Both the position numbers and the translations under genes were made by a program. From contig NC_080078.1 in assembly GCF_949987535.1 (NCBI RefSeq), positions 28,850,942 through 28,914,941 of the forward strand: 64,000 nucleotides of DNA, in the 5' to 3' direction. The DNA is from Balaenoptera acutorostrata. Lineage: Eukaryota; Chordata; Mammalia; Artiodactyla; Balaenopteridae. A model generated the notes under the pieces. The model searched no databases and was not told where the DNA came from. It was given only the letters and a program-made list of their open reading frames with translations. This document shows positions 1 through 11,129 of this stretch, one piece after another (within the stretch, counting starts at the first letter, position 1; every line of letters begins with the position of its first letter).

Positions 1-539
1 TCCTTACCTACATGCTTGCAGAAAATACAACAATGACTTTCTGCAGGCTGTATCTCCGAACACCCCAAGGATGGAGGACAAAAACTCAAATGCCACTGAA
101 AACACGCGAGATAGGCTGGGCTGGGGGAACATTAGGGAACAATAGGTAGTTAAGGACTGTAGTAAGCCGGAAAGCTTGCAAAGCATCTGAAGGAGGCAGC
201 TGGAACTCAGCTCCACCCAACCGCTGCTGTGCAGGAATATGGGCCCAATGCTTCCAGACAATCCAATTTTGTAAACTGTGAAATATTTCAACCATATGAA
301 AGAAGAAATCTCATACATACATGGAGGAAATAAATAAATAACAGTAATAAATAGCTGTGTACCCACTCACTGCCTGTATCACTTATGATACAGAACCTTC
401 CAGGACTTTTGAGAACCTCTCCCCTGTTAGCACTACCTTGATTTTTATATTTGTAATCCCTTTGGTTTTCTGCATGGTTTACCACATGGGTGACTTCCTA
501 ACTTACCTCCAGTTCCATTCTACATTTTTCTCATCTTTA
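1..539. other. unassigned non-coding sequence
   Basis: No gene, RNA or clear repeat was recognised here. Open frames on either strand are short, lack a recognisable domain and show no splice structure. The right part grades into an L1-like antisense stretch. Confidence 0.4.
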
Positions 540-800
540 TATAAATGTGTTCTGTAATTTGCCACATAATATTCCTGAGACCCACCCACGTAGATGTGCA
601 CAGCTGAGGTTCGTCCAGTGTCACTGCTGTACTGATCACTATGCCACGCCACTATTTTTTAAAATCTCCTCTCTCGCTGATGGATGTTAGAATTGCACTG
701 AATGTTCCATCATTATGAGCAACGCTATGGACGTGGCTGTCTGTGTCTCTCCTGGTGCCTGTGGGCAAGTATTTCTCTAGGGTGGGGCTCAAATCTAGAC
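540..800 (-). mobile_element. old L1 fragment, antisense
   Basis: The stretch carries the antisense L1 ORF2-end theme: a site with 'gatggatgttagaattgcac' followed by 'tgagcaacgctatggacg', like the usual antisense 'gctgctatgaacatt' segment. It is highly diverged, and no ends or target-site duplication can be seen. An ancient L1M-type copy is the likely source, but the family is a guess. Confidence 0.35.
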
Positions 801-1831
801 TTTAATATTGGCCAAATTAACTTCAACTAAAAAGAACATTTGCATCAACTGTACACGTGCAAGGAAAACGCACCCATGGGCTAGATGCTGTCTATCGGCT
901 GCTGGTCTGCAGCCTTCAACACAGGCTGACAGCTTCATGGTAAATTGCAAAAGAATAATTCTCTAAGCAGAAAGACGACTCATGCTACATGTGCTCCTGC
1001 CATGAACTAGCTTCATTCAAGGTCAAAAGGGCCTCACATGGACAGACCATCTGACCTTCAGGCAAGTGTTTGTGAATATCATTTCTTAAAAATAAGCTTT
1101 TGGAGGCTTTTGGAAGGAACAAAGTGTGACCTTATACTCGCTCACACAAACCCAGAGGGAAGACATACGTGCTACTGGCCAAGAGCCGATCCTTACCCTT
1201 TCAAGGGCTGTTGGGTTGGAAATCTGACCACCTGTCAGCAGGTCACACTGTGCACTAGAAATGGCACTACTAAAACACCCACTACTGACAATGCATCCAG
1301 AGTGGGAATTTGACTTCAATGATAAAAGTTACAAAACTCTGCAGAGGGTATGATGCCAAGTTTGAAACATTCCATACATTCCAGTCAAAAATAAGTATAC
1401 AGTATGTGACAGATAACACCTATATTTATATGGTAACTATGGGAACAAAATGTCATAACAGACCCCAAAGTGTCGAGAGTGATCATCTCTGGGATGACCT
1501 GCAAGTGAATTTTTTTTTAAGTTTTACTTATCTGTAATTTTTTTCAATGATCCTGTGTTACTTTTATTCCTAGTGACAGGGGAATGTGACTAATCAAATT
1601 ACCTTGACTTGCAATGGCCGTGCTCCTAAAGAGCCCAGAACGGACCCTCATGAATCAGAAAAGCTTTGAGAAAATAGTGAGATTTCTTTCAAAAGGTATT
1701 CACCCTAAAAGGTGGCCCCAAGATAGTCCACTGTGCTTTGTAAAAGGTACTACTTAGCAGAAAGCTTCCAAAATGACAGAAGAGCAGATAATACAATCAA
1801 CAACGATAAACAGAAAATTATAGTATCAGTG
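801..1831. other. unassigned non-coding sequence
   Basis: No gene or confidently named repeat was found in this kilobase. The two overlapping open frames around 1038-1319 lie on opposite strands, have random-looking composition and match no domain I know. Confidence 0.4.
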
Positions 1832-1840
1832 CAAAAAAAA

Positions 1841-1885
<45 letters not shown>
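1832..1885. repeat. compound microsatellite A/(AT)n/(AG)n
   Basis: A run of nine A is followed by about six AT units and then about sixteen AG units. It is a simple compound microsatellite and likely to vary in length between individuals. Confidence 0.9.
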
Positions 1886-1886
<1 letters not shown>

Positions 1887-1964
1887 AGGTCTCCTTTTAA
1901 CTGTGTAAGTTGCTTTTATTTTTTGGAAATAAAGTTTTCATAAATAAAGTTTTATGAGCACACA

Positions 1965-2085
1965 GCTGAGCCTCACTTAATTCCTCTGTGAAGTGGCAAT
2001 AGTCATACTTACCCTTCACTCAAGTGTTATGAGCATTAAATACGTATTCTGCCTGGCCCGCGACAGGCACTGACTCTGACAGCGT
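1965..2085 (-). mobile_element. MIR-like SINE fragment
   Basis: The order 'gagcctcacttaattcctc', 'gaagtggcaatagtcatac' and then 'gagcattaaatac...cctggc...gacaggcac' follows the antisense core and 3' part of a mammalian MIR. It is old and diverged, and the ends are approximate. Confidence 0.5.
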
Positions 2086-2133
2086 GATGATCTCCCATCA
2101 CTACCACCATCATCATCATCGAGTAGGAGAATC

Positions 2134-2368
2134 ATCTAGATCAGGAGTTGGCACACTACCACCTGCTGGCCAAATCCCACCCGCTGCCTGATTTGATAAG
2201 TAAAGTTTTATTGGAACACAACCACGTCCATTTGTTTACATATCATCTGAGGCTGCTTTCACGCTACAATGGCAGGGGTGAGTAGCTGCAACAGATACTA
2301 GGTGGCCTGCAATGCCTAAAATACTTACCACTTGATAGAAAAAAAGTTTGCTGACGCATGATCTAAAA
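2134..2368 (+). mobile_element. hAT-type non-autonomous DNA transposon
   Basis: A roughly 219-bp element (2142-2360) begins 'caggagttggcacac' and ends 'gtttgctgacgcatg', which are imperfect terminal inverted repeats. It is flanked by ATCTAGAT and ATCTAAAA, which fits a decayed 8-bp duplication of the Charlie-type NTCTAGAN target. The interior ('taaagttttattggaacaca', 'cactt...aaaaaaagtttgctga') is a very common mammalian MITE. A second copy of the same family lies at 63500-63723 in the same orientation. I am sure of the superfamily but not the subfamily name. Confidence 0.75.
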
Positions 2369-4340
2369 ACTGCAAAGTCCTATACCAAAAGAAAGTTATA
2401 ATTTTGATGTGTCAAAAAAGAATTGTAGGAAACTTACTTTTCTTTTCCCACATACATAAAAGCTGTTGGCACAAAGTTTTGGATGCAAAATGGTATTTTA
2501 ACTGCTGACGGCCAATTTAATCCACTCAATTTTATCACTTTACATCCAAATTGACCACCACTTTGCTTTAAAATATACGCCATCAAGCAGCTCAAACCTC
2601 AAACATCAGGAAGGCAGTTGTTATGTTATTTACAGAGAAACTGACATCTTGCTCTCCTCCTGAGCTACAGCAAAGGGATGGAGGAATTTTTCCATTAATT
2701 TTAAAAGCTTTTAACTACAAAGCAGAAAAGATTTTTCAGGAAGACAAAAAGGCAATATTTTTGCATTTAAATCCAGTTTTCTTCACAAAAGGAAAATTAT
2801 TTCTGCATAGTAGGAATTGGGTCATTACCCCAGAACACATTTCATTTAGAGGAGAGGAACGGAATTTAAAAGACTCATTTTCAGAAGCATTAATCTCAGG
2901 TACCTGGAAATGAAAGAGCTGGGGCACAGAAGCTGGTCTTTGTAGGAGAAAAATTTCCAAGTTTTTGTAAGACTGGTCTCCCTTCTCTATCTTCACACTG
3001 TTAAAAATGGATCTATTTTTAAAACCACCTGGAGGGCGTGGAAGAAAAAAAAAAATCAAGAGAACGCAATTTCAATCTCCTTTGCTAAAAAAGAATTATC
3101 ATTCTTTGCCCAAAGCAGGCCACAGAGTTGCCTGCATGACCCAGAGAAGTAAATGAACTGGGGCATTTTAAAGGTTCTGTGAAGGGGAAAGAAATTTTTA
3201 AGAAGTACGTGTCACTGTATAAAAGAGGCTGACAGCTTGCCCTGGCGAAGCTGAGTTTTCGGTACTGAAATGGAGCCTGTGAGTCACATGGAGGAGGCCT
3301 GAGGAAACAGTGTTTTCAGGTCTGTGCTTCACCAGGTACAGAGGTAAAATTCACCTGCATCAACAGAAGTGGCGGAAAAAGCAGGATGCTGATGGGGAAA
3401 AATCAGCCACGAAGGATGTTGTGAGACAGAGTTGTTTTCTGAAAAAGAAAACTAAGAGGGCTGCGGGCAGCTTGGCAAGTGAAAGCTCTGAGGTTGGGAG
3501 GGGAGGGAGGAAGGGCCAGGGATCCCAGCAGCCCTTCCGAGCAAGACTGGCGATGACACTCAGAAAGGGTAACAGTGGATTCCGAGGAAGGCGGGAGGCA
3601 GGCCTCACTGCCCCGTAGTGGGGTGTGGGGTTCCCCAAAGAGAACCGATGAAGCCACTGCCCCTCATCCTGTCAAGTCAATCCCTGGACAGGCAGAGTGG
3701 AGAACTGAGGACGGGGGGTAGAGCGACCTCCTCTCCCTGGGGCTCCAACTACACTGGGAGCAGCAGTCCAGACCCAGAGTGGCTCAGCCCCACAGTGGTC
3801 CAGAGCAGCTCCAGTGGTGAAACAAGCCATCCTCAGCCATGTGACAGCAAGCCAGGGAGAGGTGGGGAGCCAGCCTGGGGAGGGGCCTGAACTTACCCCA
3901 GGGAGGAAGGTGTGCTCATGCCTAAGAAGAGGGACATGCAGGCACACAGGCCCAGCTATCATGCAGCACAGACAGTGCTTTCTGCTGTAGCAGTGGCAGC
4001 AGCAGCCCGAAGCTGCCCAAGTTCCCGCGGAGACGGCAGAGCGGTGATGACCATGGACTTCCCTGACCTTGGGTGGAAGGGGCGTGTCCTCGGAAACTGG
4101 GACTGGCTCACTCTCCCTGAGGAGGCATCTCCCTGAGTGCCCTCGCTAGGCCATTCTCGGCCCACCAGGGGAGGGAGGCCCAAGCAACGACGAGACATGG
4201 GGCTGCTCTGTGACTGGTGGAGCTCAGGGGTCATTCAACGCAGGAGTGTCACTGTCTGTCCCACAGCAGGTAAATAAGACAAGAGAGTCCTTCCCCACAG
4301 CACACAAGCCACCCGAGGAGAAGAGGGGTGGCAGGAAGCA
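2369..4340. other. unassigned non-coding sequence, partly GC-rich
   Basis: About 2 kb without a recognised gene. The part from about 3450 to 4250 is GC-rich, with several overlapping open frames on both strands of up to 102 codons. None has a domain, a splice context or a consistent start, so these are treated as composition effects. A promoter or exon cannot be excluded, but nothing positive supports one. Confidence 0.35.
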
Positions 4341-4735
4341 ATGCGGACGATTCCCCGATTGATCTGTCAGCAGTGCACATCAGAAATCAATACTTCCAGG
4401 CTACAGATGAGGACAACTGAGGCTCACAGAGGCTGGGTAACAGGGCCAGGGAACACACCTAAGGCCATCACTGGGACTCTCACACTCTGGGCAACATGGG
4501 GACAAACCACCTCCACCAGCTCCTGTAGTTCAGATTTAAGGTTCTTTTCAACAGGGAGGAGTTATGAGCTTCGGGCCTGGAATTTCACTCCCAGCTCTGC
4601 CATCTGTGTAACCTGAAGCATCGGTCATCTCACCACGCCTCATCACATCGAGTGATTCTAAGGATAAAGTGAGATAAAGTGCTCAGAAAAATGCCTGGCA
4701 CGCTATAAGCATGGAACAGATGTAAGCCAGGCAGC
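4341..4735. mobile_element. two MIR-like SINE fragments
   Basis: The first piece (about 4370-4480) carries 'ctacagatgaggacaactga', the classic sense MIR tail. The second (about 4550-4715) is antisense MIR-like, with 'cagctctgccatctgtgtaa' and 'atgcctggcacgctataagc'. Both are diverged and lack visible ends. Confidence 0.45.
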
Positions 4736-4779
4736 CTGACAAGGACCTGAACCATCTCTGAGAAAGACACCTGCCCCCA

Positions 4780-5210
4780 AAAGAACAGAATGGCTCACAA
4801 TTAATTGATAAAAAGGATTCTTTGTGCTTTTTATTTTTTCAATCCACTCAAACATGCCCCCAAAGTGGATTAAATAAAAACGCTCAACTCATTCTTTTCT
4901 ACAGAGCTACTGCATCAAGGCAAGTTATTACCTGGGCTACATAATTCATTTGATTAATTTGCACGCAATGAGCCAGGAGAAGCGGCAAAACCCCAAAGTC
5001 TCTGCAAGTCCAACTTTGAGTCCATTTCGAGCTTTGCAAGAGTATTCCGCTAGAAGACAGTCATAAAATGTGTCAGGAAATAGAAATGGTGCGCTTAACC
5101 TCCAAGGAGGGCCGTCACATCTCACAGTGACACCTCTGTAAACGAAGGCACAGTCTGAACAGCGAGGTGGCAGGATCTCAGCCCCTGCAGCCACCAGAAC
5201 TGGCTCAAAA
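4780..5210. other. repeat-poor AT-rich block, possible conserved element
   Basis: No repeat was recognised. The block has homeodomain-like words (AATTAATTGA near 4800, TTGATTAATTTG near 4951). An A19 run follows at 5207-5224. The 82-codon minus-strand open frame here has no known domain. Being a conserved element is inference from base composition and absence of repeats only. Confidence 0.25.
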
Positions 5211-5249
5211 AAAAAAAAAAAAAATCTGTTCTGCGGGGGTGGCAGGGAG

Positions 5250-5446
5250 AGAGAAACTAGGAGCTTGGGGTCAACATATACACACTACTGTATATAAAAA
5301 TAGGTAAACAACAATAAAGTGTACAGCACTTTTTTTAATACATATATAAAAAACTGAATCACTTTGCTGTATACCAGAAATTAACACAACACTGTAAATT
5401 AACTATACTTCAATCTAAAAAAACAAAAAACAAAACAAAAAAACCC
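5250..5446 (+). mobile_element. L1 3'-end fragment
   Basis: The stretch matches the 3' UTR end of the artiodactyl/cetacean L1: 'aactgaatcactttgctgta', 'ccagaaattaacacaacact', 'gtaaattaactatacttcaa', then an A-rich tail. It is 5' truncated. The same tail recurs in the L1 copies at 10.9, 13.5 and 22.1 kb. Confidence 0.85.
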
Positions 5447-5635
5447 TCACGGTTCTACCACTTCTTTGCTGTGTGACTCAGGATATTATACTCACCCTTC
5501 CTGAACCTGTTTCCTGACCTCTTGGTGTAAGAATTAAATGAGAGGATGCAGGTGATGCCCCCGTTTAGTTTTTGACACATAGTAGGCACTTGTTAAATGG
5601 TATCAATTGTATTAATTTGTACTTAACAATTATTC
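5447..5635 (-). mobile_element. MIR-like SINE
   Basis: Antisense MIR pattern: 'ctaccacttctttgctgtgt', 'gactcaggatattatactca', 'aagaattaaatgagaggatg' and 'acacatagtaggcacttgtt'. Confidence 0.7.
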
Positions 5636-6339
5636 ATTCATTTCCAGGTGAGTGAGCCACTTTGGGGAAAATTTCGACTTATTCCACATAATAGATGGTA
5701 GCAGCAATGTTTACATACGAGCTTGGACAGAGTTAGTGGAACCTTGGCTTTTGCAAACCTATTACCAGAGCCACCGTGCTGTGTGTCAGCCTCTTGGTGC
5801 AAGAGAACAGGCAGGTGACGGAAAGTTTTAGATCCTTTAAATAAAACAAACAAGAGCATCAAGCTATTGGAGGCAAAGTCCCAAGTCTAATGAAGGGCCA
5901 CTTCTAAAGTGACAGGCACCCTCAGGCAACACTTTTCACAAGATGTGCCCCAACCATACCCAAGCAAAACTGCTACAAACCTTCAAGCTGGAAGCCTTCA
6001 GGTTCCCTCCCTGAGGACCAAACTGCAGAGCCTTTTAAGAAACAGAAGTCTCTCAGCACCACCGCCTTGACCCACAAAACTACACCTTCTTGAAAAGGTC
6101 AGAAATGGCTGCCTCGGCTTTAGAAGGGTATTTCTTTCCAAAGGCCGAGAGTGGAGAGGGGGTGGCAGGTGTGGCAGTTCGCGTGTGCCTGCGTCAGGGT
6201 GAATCAGACAGACGGGAAAAGGCAAAGGAAAGAGAAAGCTTTCCAATTCTACCGTGCGCCAAAAAATAACCATTAACTGTAGGACCTGAAACAGAAAACT
6301 CTAATAGGAATGATAAACGGATAGTGCTAATAAAAAGAA
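5636..6339. other. unassigned non-coding sequence
   Basis: About 700 bp with no recognised gene or repeat. The open frames are short and without motifs. Confidence 0.4.
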
Positions 6340-6790
6340 AACCTGAAGGCGTCTGCCTCCGTCTCACCCTATTATATATCAGTCAGTCGCCTCCTGGGAA
6401 CTTGGTCGAGCCTTTGCTCATGCTGATCCTGCAACCTGGATTACCCTGCCCTTCCCTGTCTCTCTGGCAAATTCCTGTTCTACCCTCAAAACCCAACTTA
6501 GAAATGAACAGTTCTGCAATATCTTCTCTGAGACACCCCAAACCAGGCCCCTCCACTACCAGATCTGGCGAATTCCCCTCTTCCCCGTGTTACTTCTTTT
6601 GGTTTACTGATCACTTGCTGCTATTGGCTACTGCTTTATGACGCTAACTCCCCTACCAGGCTGCGAGCCCCCTGGGGCAAGAGAGAGGTTGATTCATCAA
6701 TGTATCCACTAATCTGGCACTCATTCATTCATTCATTCGTTCATCCGTTCATGCATACATGCACTCAAACATTCACTGAGCACTGAAGTG
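6340..6790 (+). mobile_element. L2-like LINE fragment with (ATTC)n tail
   Basis: C/T-rich text such as 'ctctggcaaattcctgttct' and 'accaggctgcgagccccctg' is typical of L2 3' regions. It ends in a run of ATTC units (about 6719-6745), a usual L2/MIR terminus. Diverged. Confidence 0.5.
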
Positions 6791-7254
6791 GACCTTCGTC
6801 ACCTGTCCCTATAGCACCCGTTTCCTGTCCAGCAACAGTCTCCGTGTTCATTGGGAGATCCACCCCTCTCCCCAGCCCTCATTCTCCACGTCTGAATGGG
6901 GTTCTTCCCTCGGCCTCGGCACATGAGAGGGATCCTGCGATTGGGTGAAGAGGGAGAAGGGACCTAAGCTGGCTCTATCAGAGGGAACTCAAGGCTCTTC
7001 CCAGGAATCAAGAAAGAGACTCTTGTTTCTTCCCCTGAATGTGAACCTGGAAGAAAAACTATCTGCCCAGGGGTTATCACAGCCAGCTGTGATCAGGAGG
7101 GATAAACCCACCAAAATGATGTCAACCCAGACATGGTAGAGGTAAGGGCCAGAGAGAGAGAGAGACAGGAGCCTGGTAACAGAGCTCACATCCCAAGATT
7201 CAGCCACACCTAAAGCCAAACTCTCCCTTCAATCAAGAAATTCTCTTTCTAGGC

Positions 7255-7620
7255 ATAATCAGGGTAAGCTATGCTCTGGCTGTAATAACAAGCAAACCCT
7301 GGTATCTCAGTGGCTGAACAGATATGGTCTATTCCTGCTCTCACAAAGTGTGCAGTGGGCCCAGCAGCACAACAGGGCCAATCCCTTCCAGGCGGTGACT
7401 CAGGGATCCAGGCTAGCATCACCCTGTAGCTACGCCACACGGAACACATGGCTCCCAGGGTCATCACGGCAAGGACAACGAGATCAAAGAAAATTCACAC
7501 CAGCTCTTCCACGCTTCAGCCTTGGAGGACGCTCATCACTTCTACTCATAGCCCACCGGCCAGAATGAGTCACATGGTCCCAGTCTAACCTAAGGGAGAC
7601 TGGGAAATGCAGCAGTCCTG
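7255..7620 (+). mobile_element. old interspersed repeat, probably a DNA transposon
   Basis: The order 'ggctgtaataacaagcaaac', 'ctggtatctcagtggctgaa', 'ggtgactcagggatccaggc' and 'gccagaatgagtcacatggt', ending in 'gagactgggaaatgcagcag', matches a common ancient mammalian repeat. I recognise the consensus but cannot name the family securely. Confidence 0.45.
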
Positions 7621-7734
7621 CTTGTCCAGGGAGAGACAAGTGAGACAGGCCTGATGAACACACAGCACGGTCTCTGCCACAACAGGATCAGCCACACTTT
7701 CTATCACCTGCAACCAAAAGACTCCAAAATGATA

Positions 7735-8245
7735 TATGCTGGGATCACAACAGTGAACAGGACGTGAGAACTGTCATCATGGAACCCACAGCACAGTGAG
7801 AGGTGGGGCAAAGAATGAGGGAAACAAGAACCCGCAAGACAGGCAAACACACACACGGCACAGTCAGGACGAGGAGTGGGGATGCGGGAGAGGTGGGTAG
7901 CAACAAGACACCTGGGGGTAACGGAACTTAGCTTTCGGGAGCGCAGAGGGCTGGTAGGGGAAGGGTTCTAGGGCGAGATCTGAAAGCTCAGAAGTCAGCC
8001 CAGGAAAATGGGGAGGGAAGGGGACACAGAGAAAGAATAGGGTTCCAGGTAAGAAACCAACGGGTAGAAAGGTGACACAAGCTCACGGTGAGGTGAGAAA
8101 CATGGCTGCAGGGGAAGATGAGAGCCACGGCATACAGGGTCTTACGGTAACACATAAAAAAGGGGTCACGTTTTAATGACTCTACGGGCAAAGAGGAGCC
8201 ACTGGAGTCTTAAGCAGGAAAACGGCCCAAGCCAGCTGGGCCTGG
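7735..8245 (-). mobile_element. L2 LINE fragment, antisense
   Basis: Antisense L2 text is visible: 'cagtgaacaggacgtgag...', 'gggtcttacggtaacacata' and 'gaggagccactggagtctta' followed by 'agcaggaaaacggcc'. It is an ancient 3' fragment with soft ends. Confidence 0.6.
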
Positions 8246-9140
8246 GGTAGTTTTTCATTATTCCGTCCACGTGCATTAAACTCACCACCTCCTTCCTCCC
8301 TGTCTCTGCATCTGCCCCCCACACCTCCAACTGCTATGGCTCCACATTGTTGGGGGCAATCCCTAGATGTTCCCGGTGGGCTGGGCTCACCACACGTGAC
8401 AGCCGTGTGCCTTCACCTGGCGCATCCTCAACACCGACCTCGATAGGACAGTGCCGCCACCTATCCCCCCCCCCACCGACTGAGACCACACAACTCCTCT
8501 GGGAGCCCAAGAAGCAGCTTCAAGGAGCCACTTCCCGCCTCAAGAAGGAAAGCAAATATAAAACAGGCCCAAAATAGTGTGGGTCTGAAAAGCTGAAAAC
8601 CAGCCACCACAATTACAAGTATTTTTATCCATCACCCAAAAAGGAGTAGCGGATCATTTTCCAAGTGTCTCTCTAAGGAAGTTCATCTGTTCAATCTCAC
8701 GTGCTCCAGACTCCAAGGACGCAAACAGAAATGAGGCTGTAACAGGAACGGCAGCCAAAGAGAACACCCAGGGTGGAGACACCGAGCAAACAGCAGGGCC
8801 TGTGGTATCATCGCCGATGGAGGGTGGTGACCCCACCACGAGACGGGAGAAGAGACGTCCAAAGGTCTACGAGAGAAACCAGGAGATGGGCAGGGACGAG
8901 CGAGCACTAATGAGCCTGGAGTGTGGGCGTGTCTGCACAGGAGCTGGGCTGCCACCTGCCACTCCACACACCCTGCCAAGTGCAAAGGGTGACGAAAGGC
9001 CTGGGGACGTGCAGGAAAGAAAGAAGGCCCGTCCGGCGAGAAGGGCGCACTGCCCAAAGTGGAACCTTTCCCTTTGCTACGCTGGGCAGGTCACCTGAGC
9101 ACACAGGAACAGGCTGGGGACACGTGATGAGCGCAAGAGG
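8246..9140. other. unassigned non-coding sequence
   Basis: No repeat family or gene was recognised with confidence. The 124-codon minus-strand and 98-codon plus-strand open frames overlap each other and show no domain. Confidence 0.35.
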
Positions 9141-9146
9141 CATGGC

Positions 9147-9210
9147 AGCAGCAACTAACACAACACTGTAAACCAACTACACGCCAGTAAAAATTAATTT
9201 AAAAAAAGAA
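9147..9210 (+). mobile_element. very short L1 3'-end fragment
   Basis: Only the last 60 or so bases of the L1 3' end remain ('aactaacacaacactgtaaa', 'ccaactacacgcca'), with an A-rich tail. Confidence 0.65.
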
Positions 9211-9429
9211 GCATCAGAAGAGCCCTGCCATCTGAGCAAGTGCTTGGGCTTGTGTGTGTCAATACAGCTTACAGCAGGGCTTGTGTCTGTCAGCCAGAAT
9301 TTCTTCCCATTATCCCTCCTCATCCTTCAATAATTCCCTTGGGTGTGACAAGCTCGGAGCTAGCATGCTTTCATCACCGTGGCTCCCCTTAGAGTTAAAA
9401 GTTAGAGCCAGCCAGCCAGCAGGGCCTGC

Positions 9430-10040
9430 CTCTGTTGCAGCAGAAATAGAAATGAAGTTTTCCCTCCCCTGAGAACAAGGAAAATAAAGGCAACAGTGCC
9501 AGGCTAGAGAAGAAACATAACCTGGCCTGAAAGAGTTAATCAATCCTAGTTTTATTTTAACTGTTACTAATCTATAGTGTCTGTTGTTAGATTTGTCCTT
9601 CACAAAGCGAACCTGTCACCCCTAATCCTGTGTAATTTACATTCTGCACCTGGTATTTGCTCCCCCTGTAATCTCTTGTAGCAAATCACCCCTTGTAGCT
9701 GTTTGCTTTCCAGAAGGGAGCTGGCAGACTGATAACCCAGAGACTAATGGACCCAATTACTGGGTTTCCTGACGCCAGCGGTGACTATCTTGAAATAATG
9801 CAAGAAGAAGAAGAATGCAAGACATTCACTGTTCTGATCCTTATCACTCACTTTGGACTGTGAACTCCCCTGTAAGAATCCCTGTAATTCCGCAGAGTGG
9901 GCGCACAGTTCTTGAGGCGCTAGCCTACTGTGTCTTCCCTTTGCCTAGCAAAGAAAATAAAAAGCCTCTCTATTTCTTATCTTCCAAATTTCTGTCTCTA
10001 TTTTTATTCGGCATGGGTGCACAGGGAGCCAAGATTTGGC
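9430..10040 (+). mobile_element. solo LTR-like sequence
   Basis: Sequence of LTR type: a long U3-like region, then 'gaactcccctgtaagaatcc', 'agtgggcgcacagttcttga', an AATAAA signal at about 9955 followed by T-rich text, and an end near 'caagatttggcaaca'. It resembles a class I endogenous retrovirus LTR. No internal viral genes follow. Ends and family are uncertain. Confidence 0.45.
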
Positions 10041-10064
10041 AACAGTTCCTGTTTCTAGCTAAGC

Positions 10065-10290
10065 ATGAGGGGAAGAGCACGAACTCTGGAGTCAGACAGC
10101 CAGGGTTACATCCTAGGTCTACACGTGAAGCCCTGGGACCTTGGGCCGGTGACTTGTCATCTCCAAGCCTTAGATGCCTCATCTGTAAGGATGCAGCAAA
10201 CATTAGGTTAGACAATCCAATGTGACGCTATTAGCACAGGGCCTAAAAGTAGAATAAGCCCTCAACTTATGCTAACTGCTACTACCAACA
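10065..10290 (+). mobile_element. MIR SINE
   Basis: A nearly full MIR order: 'aactctggagtcagacagcc', 'cctgggaccttgggccggtg', 'agatgcctcatctgtaagga' and 'ttagcacagggcctaaaagt'. Confidence 0.8.
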
Positions 10291-10929
10291 TTGTCATCGA
10301 TGTTTGGGGGTTGCTTTTCTCTAAGTAAATGTCACCAAAAGCCTAAGAGGTCACAGAGTACCAAGCACATGACAGACTCTCAAAAAACACTGGTGGGAGA
10401 CATTCTCTAGGATCAACAATCTAATTTCTTTAACTAATAAATTTCAAGTAAAGAAGAAAGGGAGAGAAGGGAAGATACAGATGGGAAACCTGCAGATTCA
10501 GAGAGATTTAAGAGGTCCATTAACTGATTACAATATGTGGATGGACCCCATTTGGAAACTTATTCAAACATTCGTTTGAAATGAAAATTTGAACACTCAC
10601 CAGATATTTGACGATGTTAAGAAATTATTGCTAATTTTTATTTAGGTGTGATATTATAGGATTTTTTTTCTTTTAAAAAATAGGAGGACCCTTATGTTAT
10701 ATTAGAGATATATTTCAAAATACTTTGGGAGGAAACAACGCTGTGCTTTGAACTTGCTTCAGCGTATCTATGAGAAGCTGGGGAAGTAGGAAGATGTATG
10801 GACAAAGCGAGATTGGCCATGACTTGGCCACCATTGCTGTTGGGTGATGGGTACGTGAAAGCTCATTATATTCTTCGGGCTATTCTTACATTCAAACTTC
10901 CCATAATGAAAATATATTTTGAATAAGGG
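10291..10929. other. unassigned AT-rich sequence
   Basis: No gene was recognised. The text around 10690-10930 resembles the A/T-rich flank of old L1 3' ends ('acataatgaaaatatatttt'-like) but is too diverged to name. Confidence 0.35.
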
Positions 10930-11080
10930 AAGAGAATGTGAAGAACATATGTGTATATATATATACACACACATATACACATACACACATATATATGTAT
11001 AACTGAATCGCTATGTTGTACACCTGAAACTAACACAATATTGTAAATCAACTATACTTCAAATTTTAAAAATAGAATAT
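10930..11080 (+). mobile_element. L1 3'-end fragment with TA/CA tract
   Basis: A (TA)/(CA) variable tract (about 10948-11000) leads into 'aactgaatcgctatgttgta', 'cacctgaaactaacacaata' and 'ttgtaaatcaactatacttc', the L1 3' terminus, then an A-rich tail. 5' truncated. Confidence 0.85.
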
Positions 11081-11129
11081 TAAAAATAAGAAGAGAAAGC
11101 ACACACAAAATATTTTGAATAAAGTACTG

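Noticed and set aside
3310..4240. GC-rich stretch as a CpG-island promoter or first exon
   Set aside because: CpG dinucleotides are not clearly enriched by eye, frames overlap on both strands, and no splice donor with a coding start stands out.
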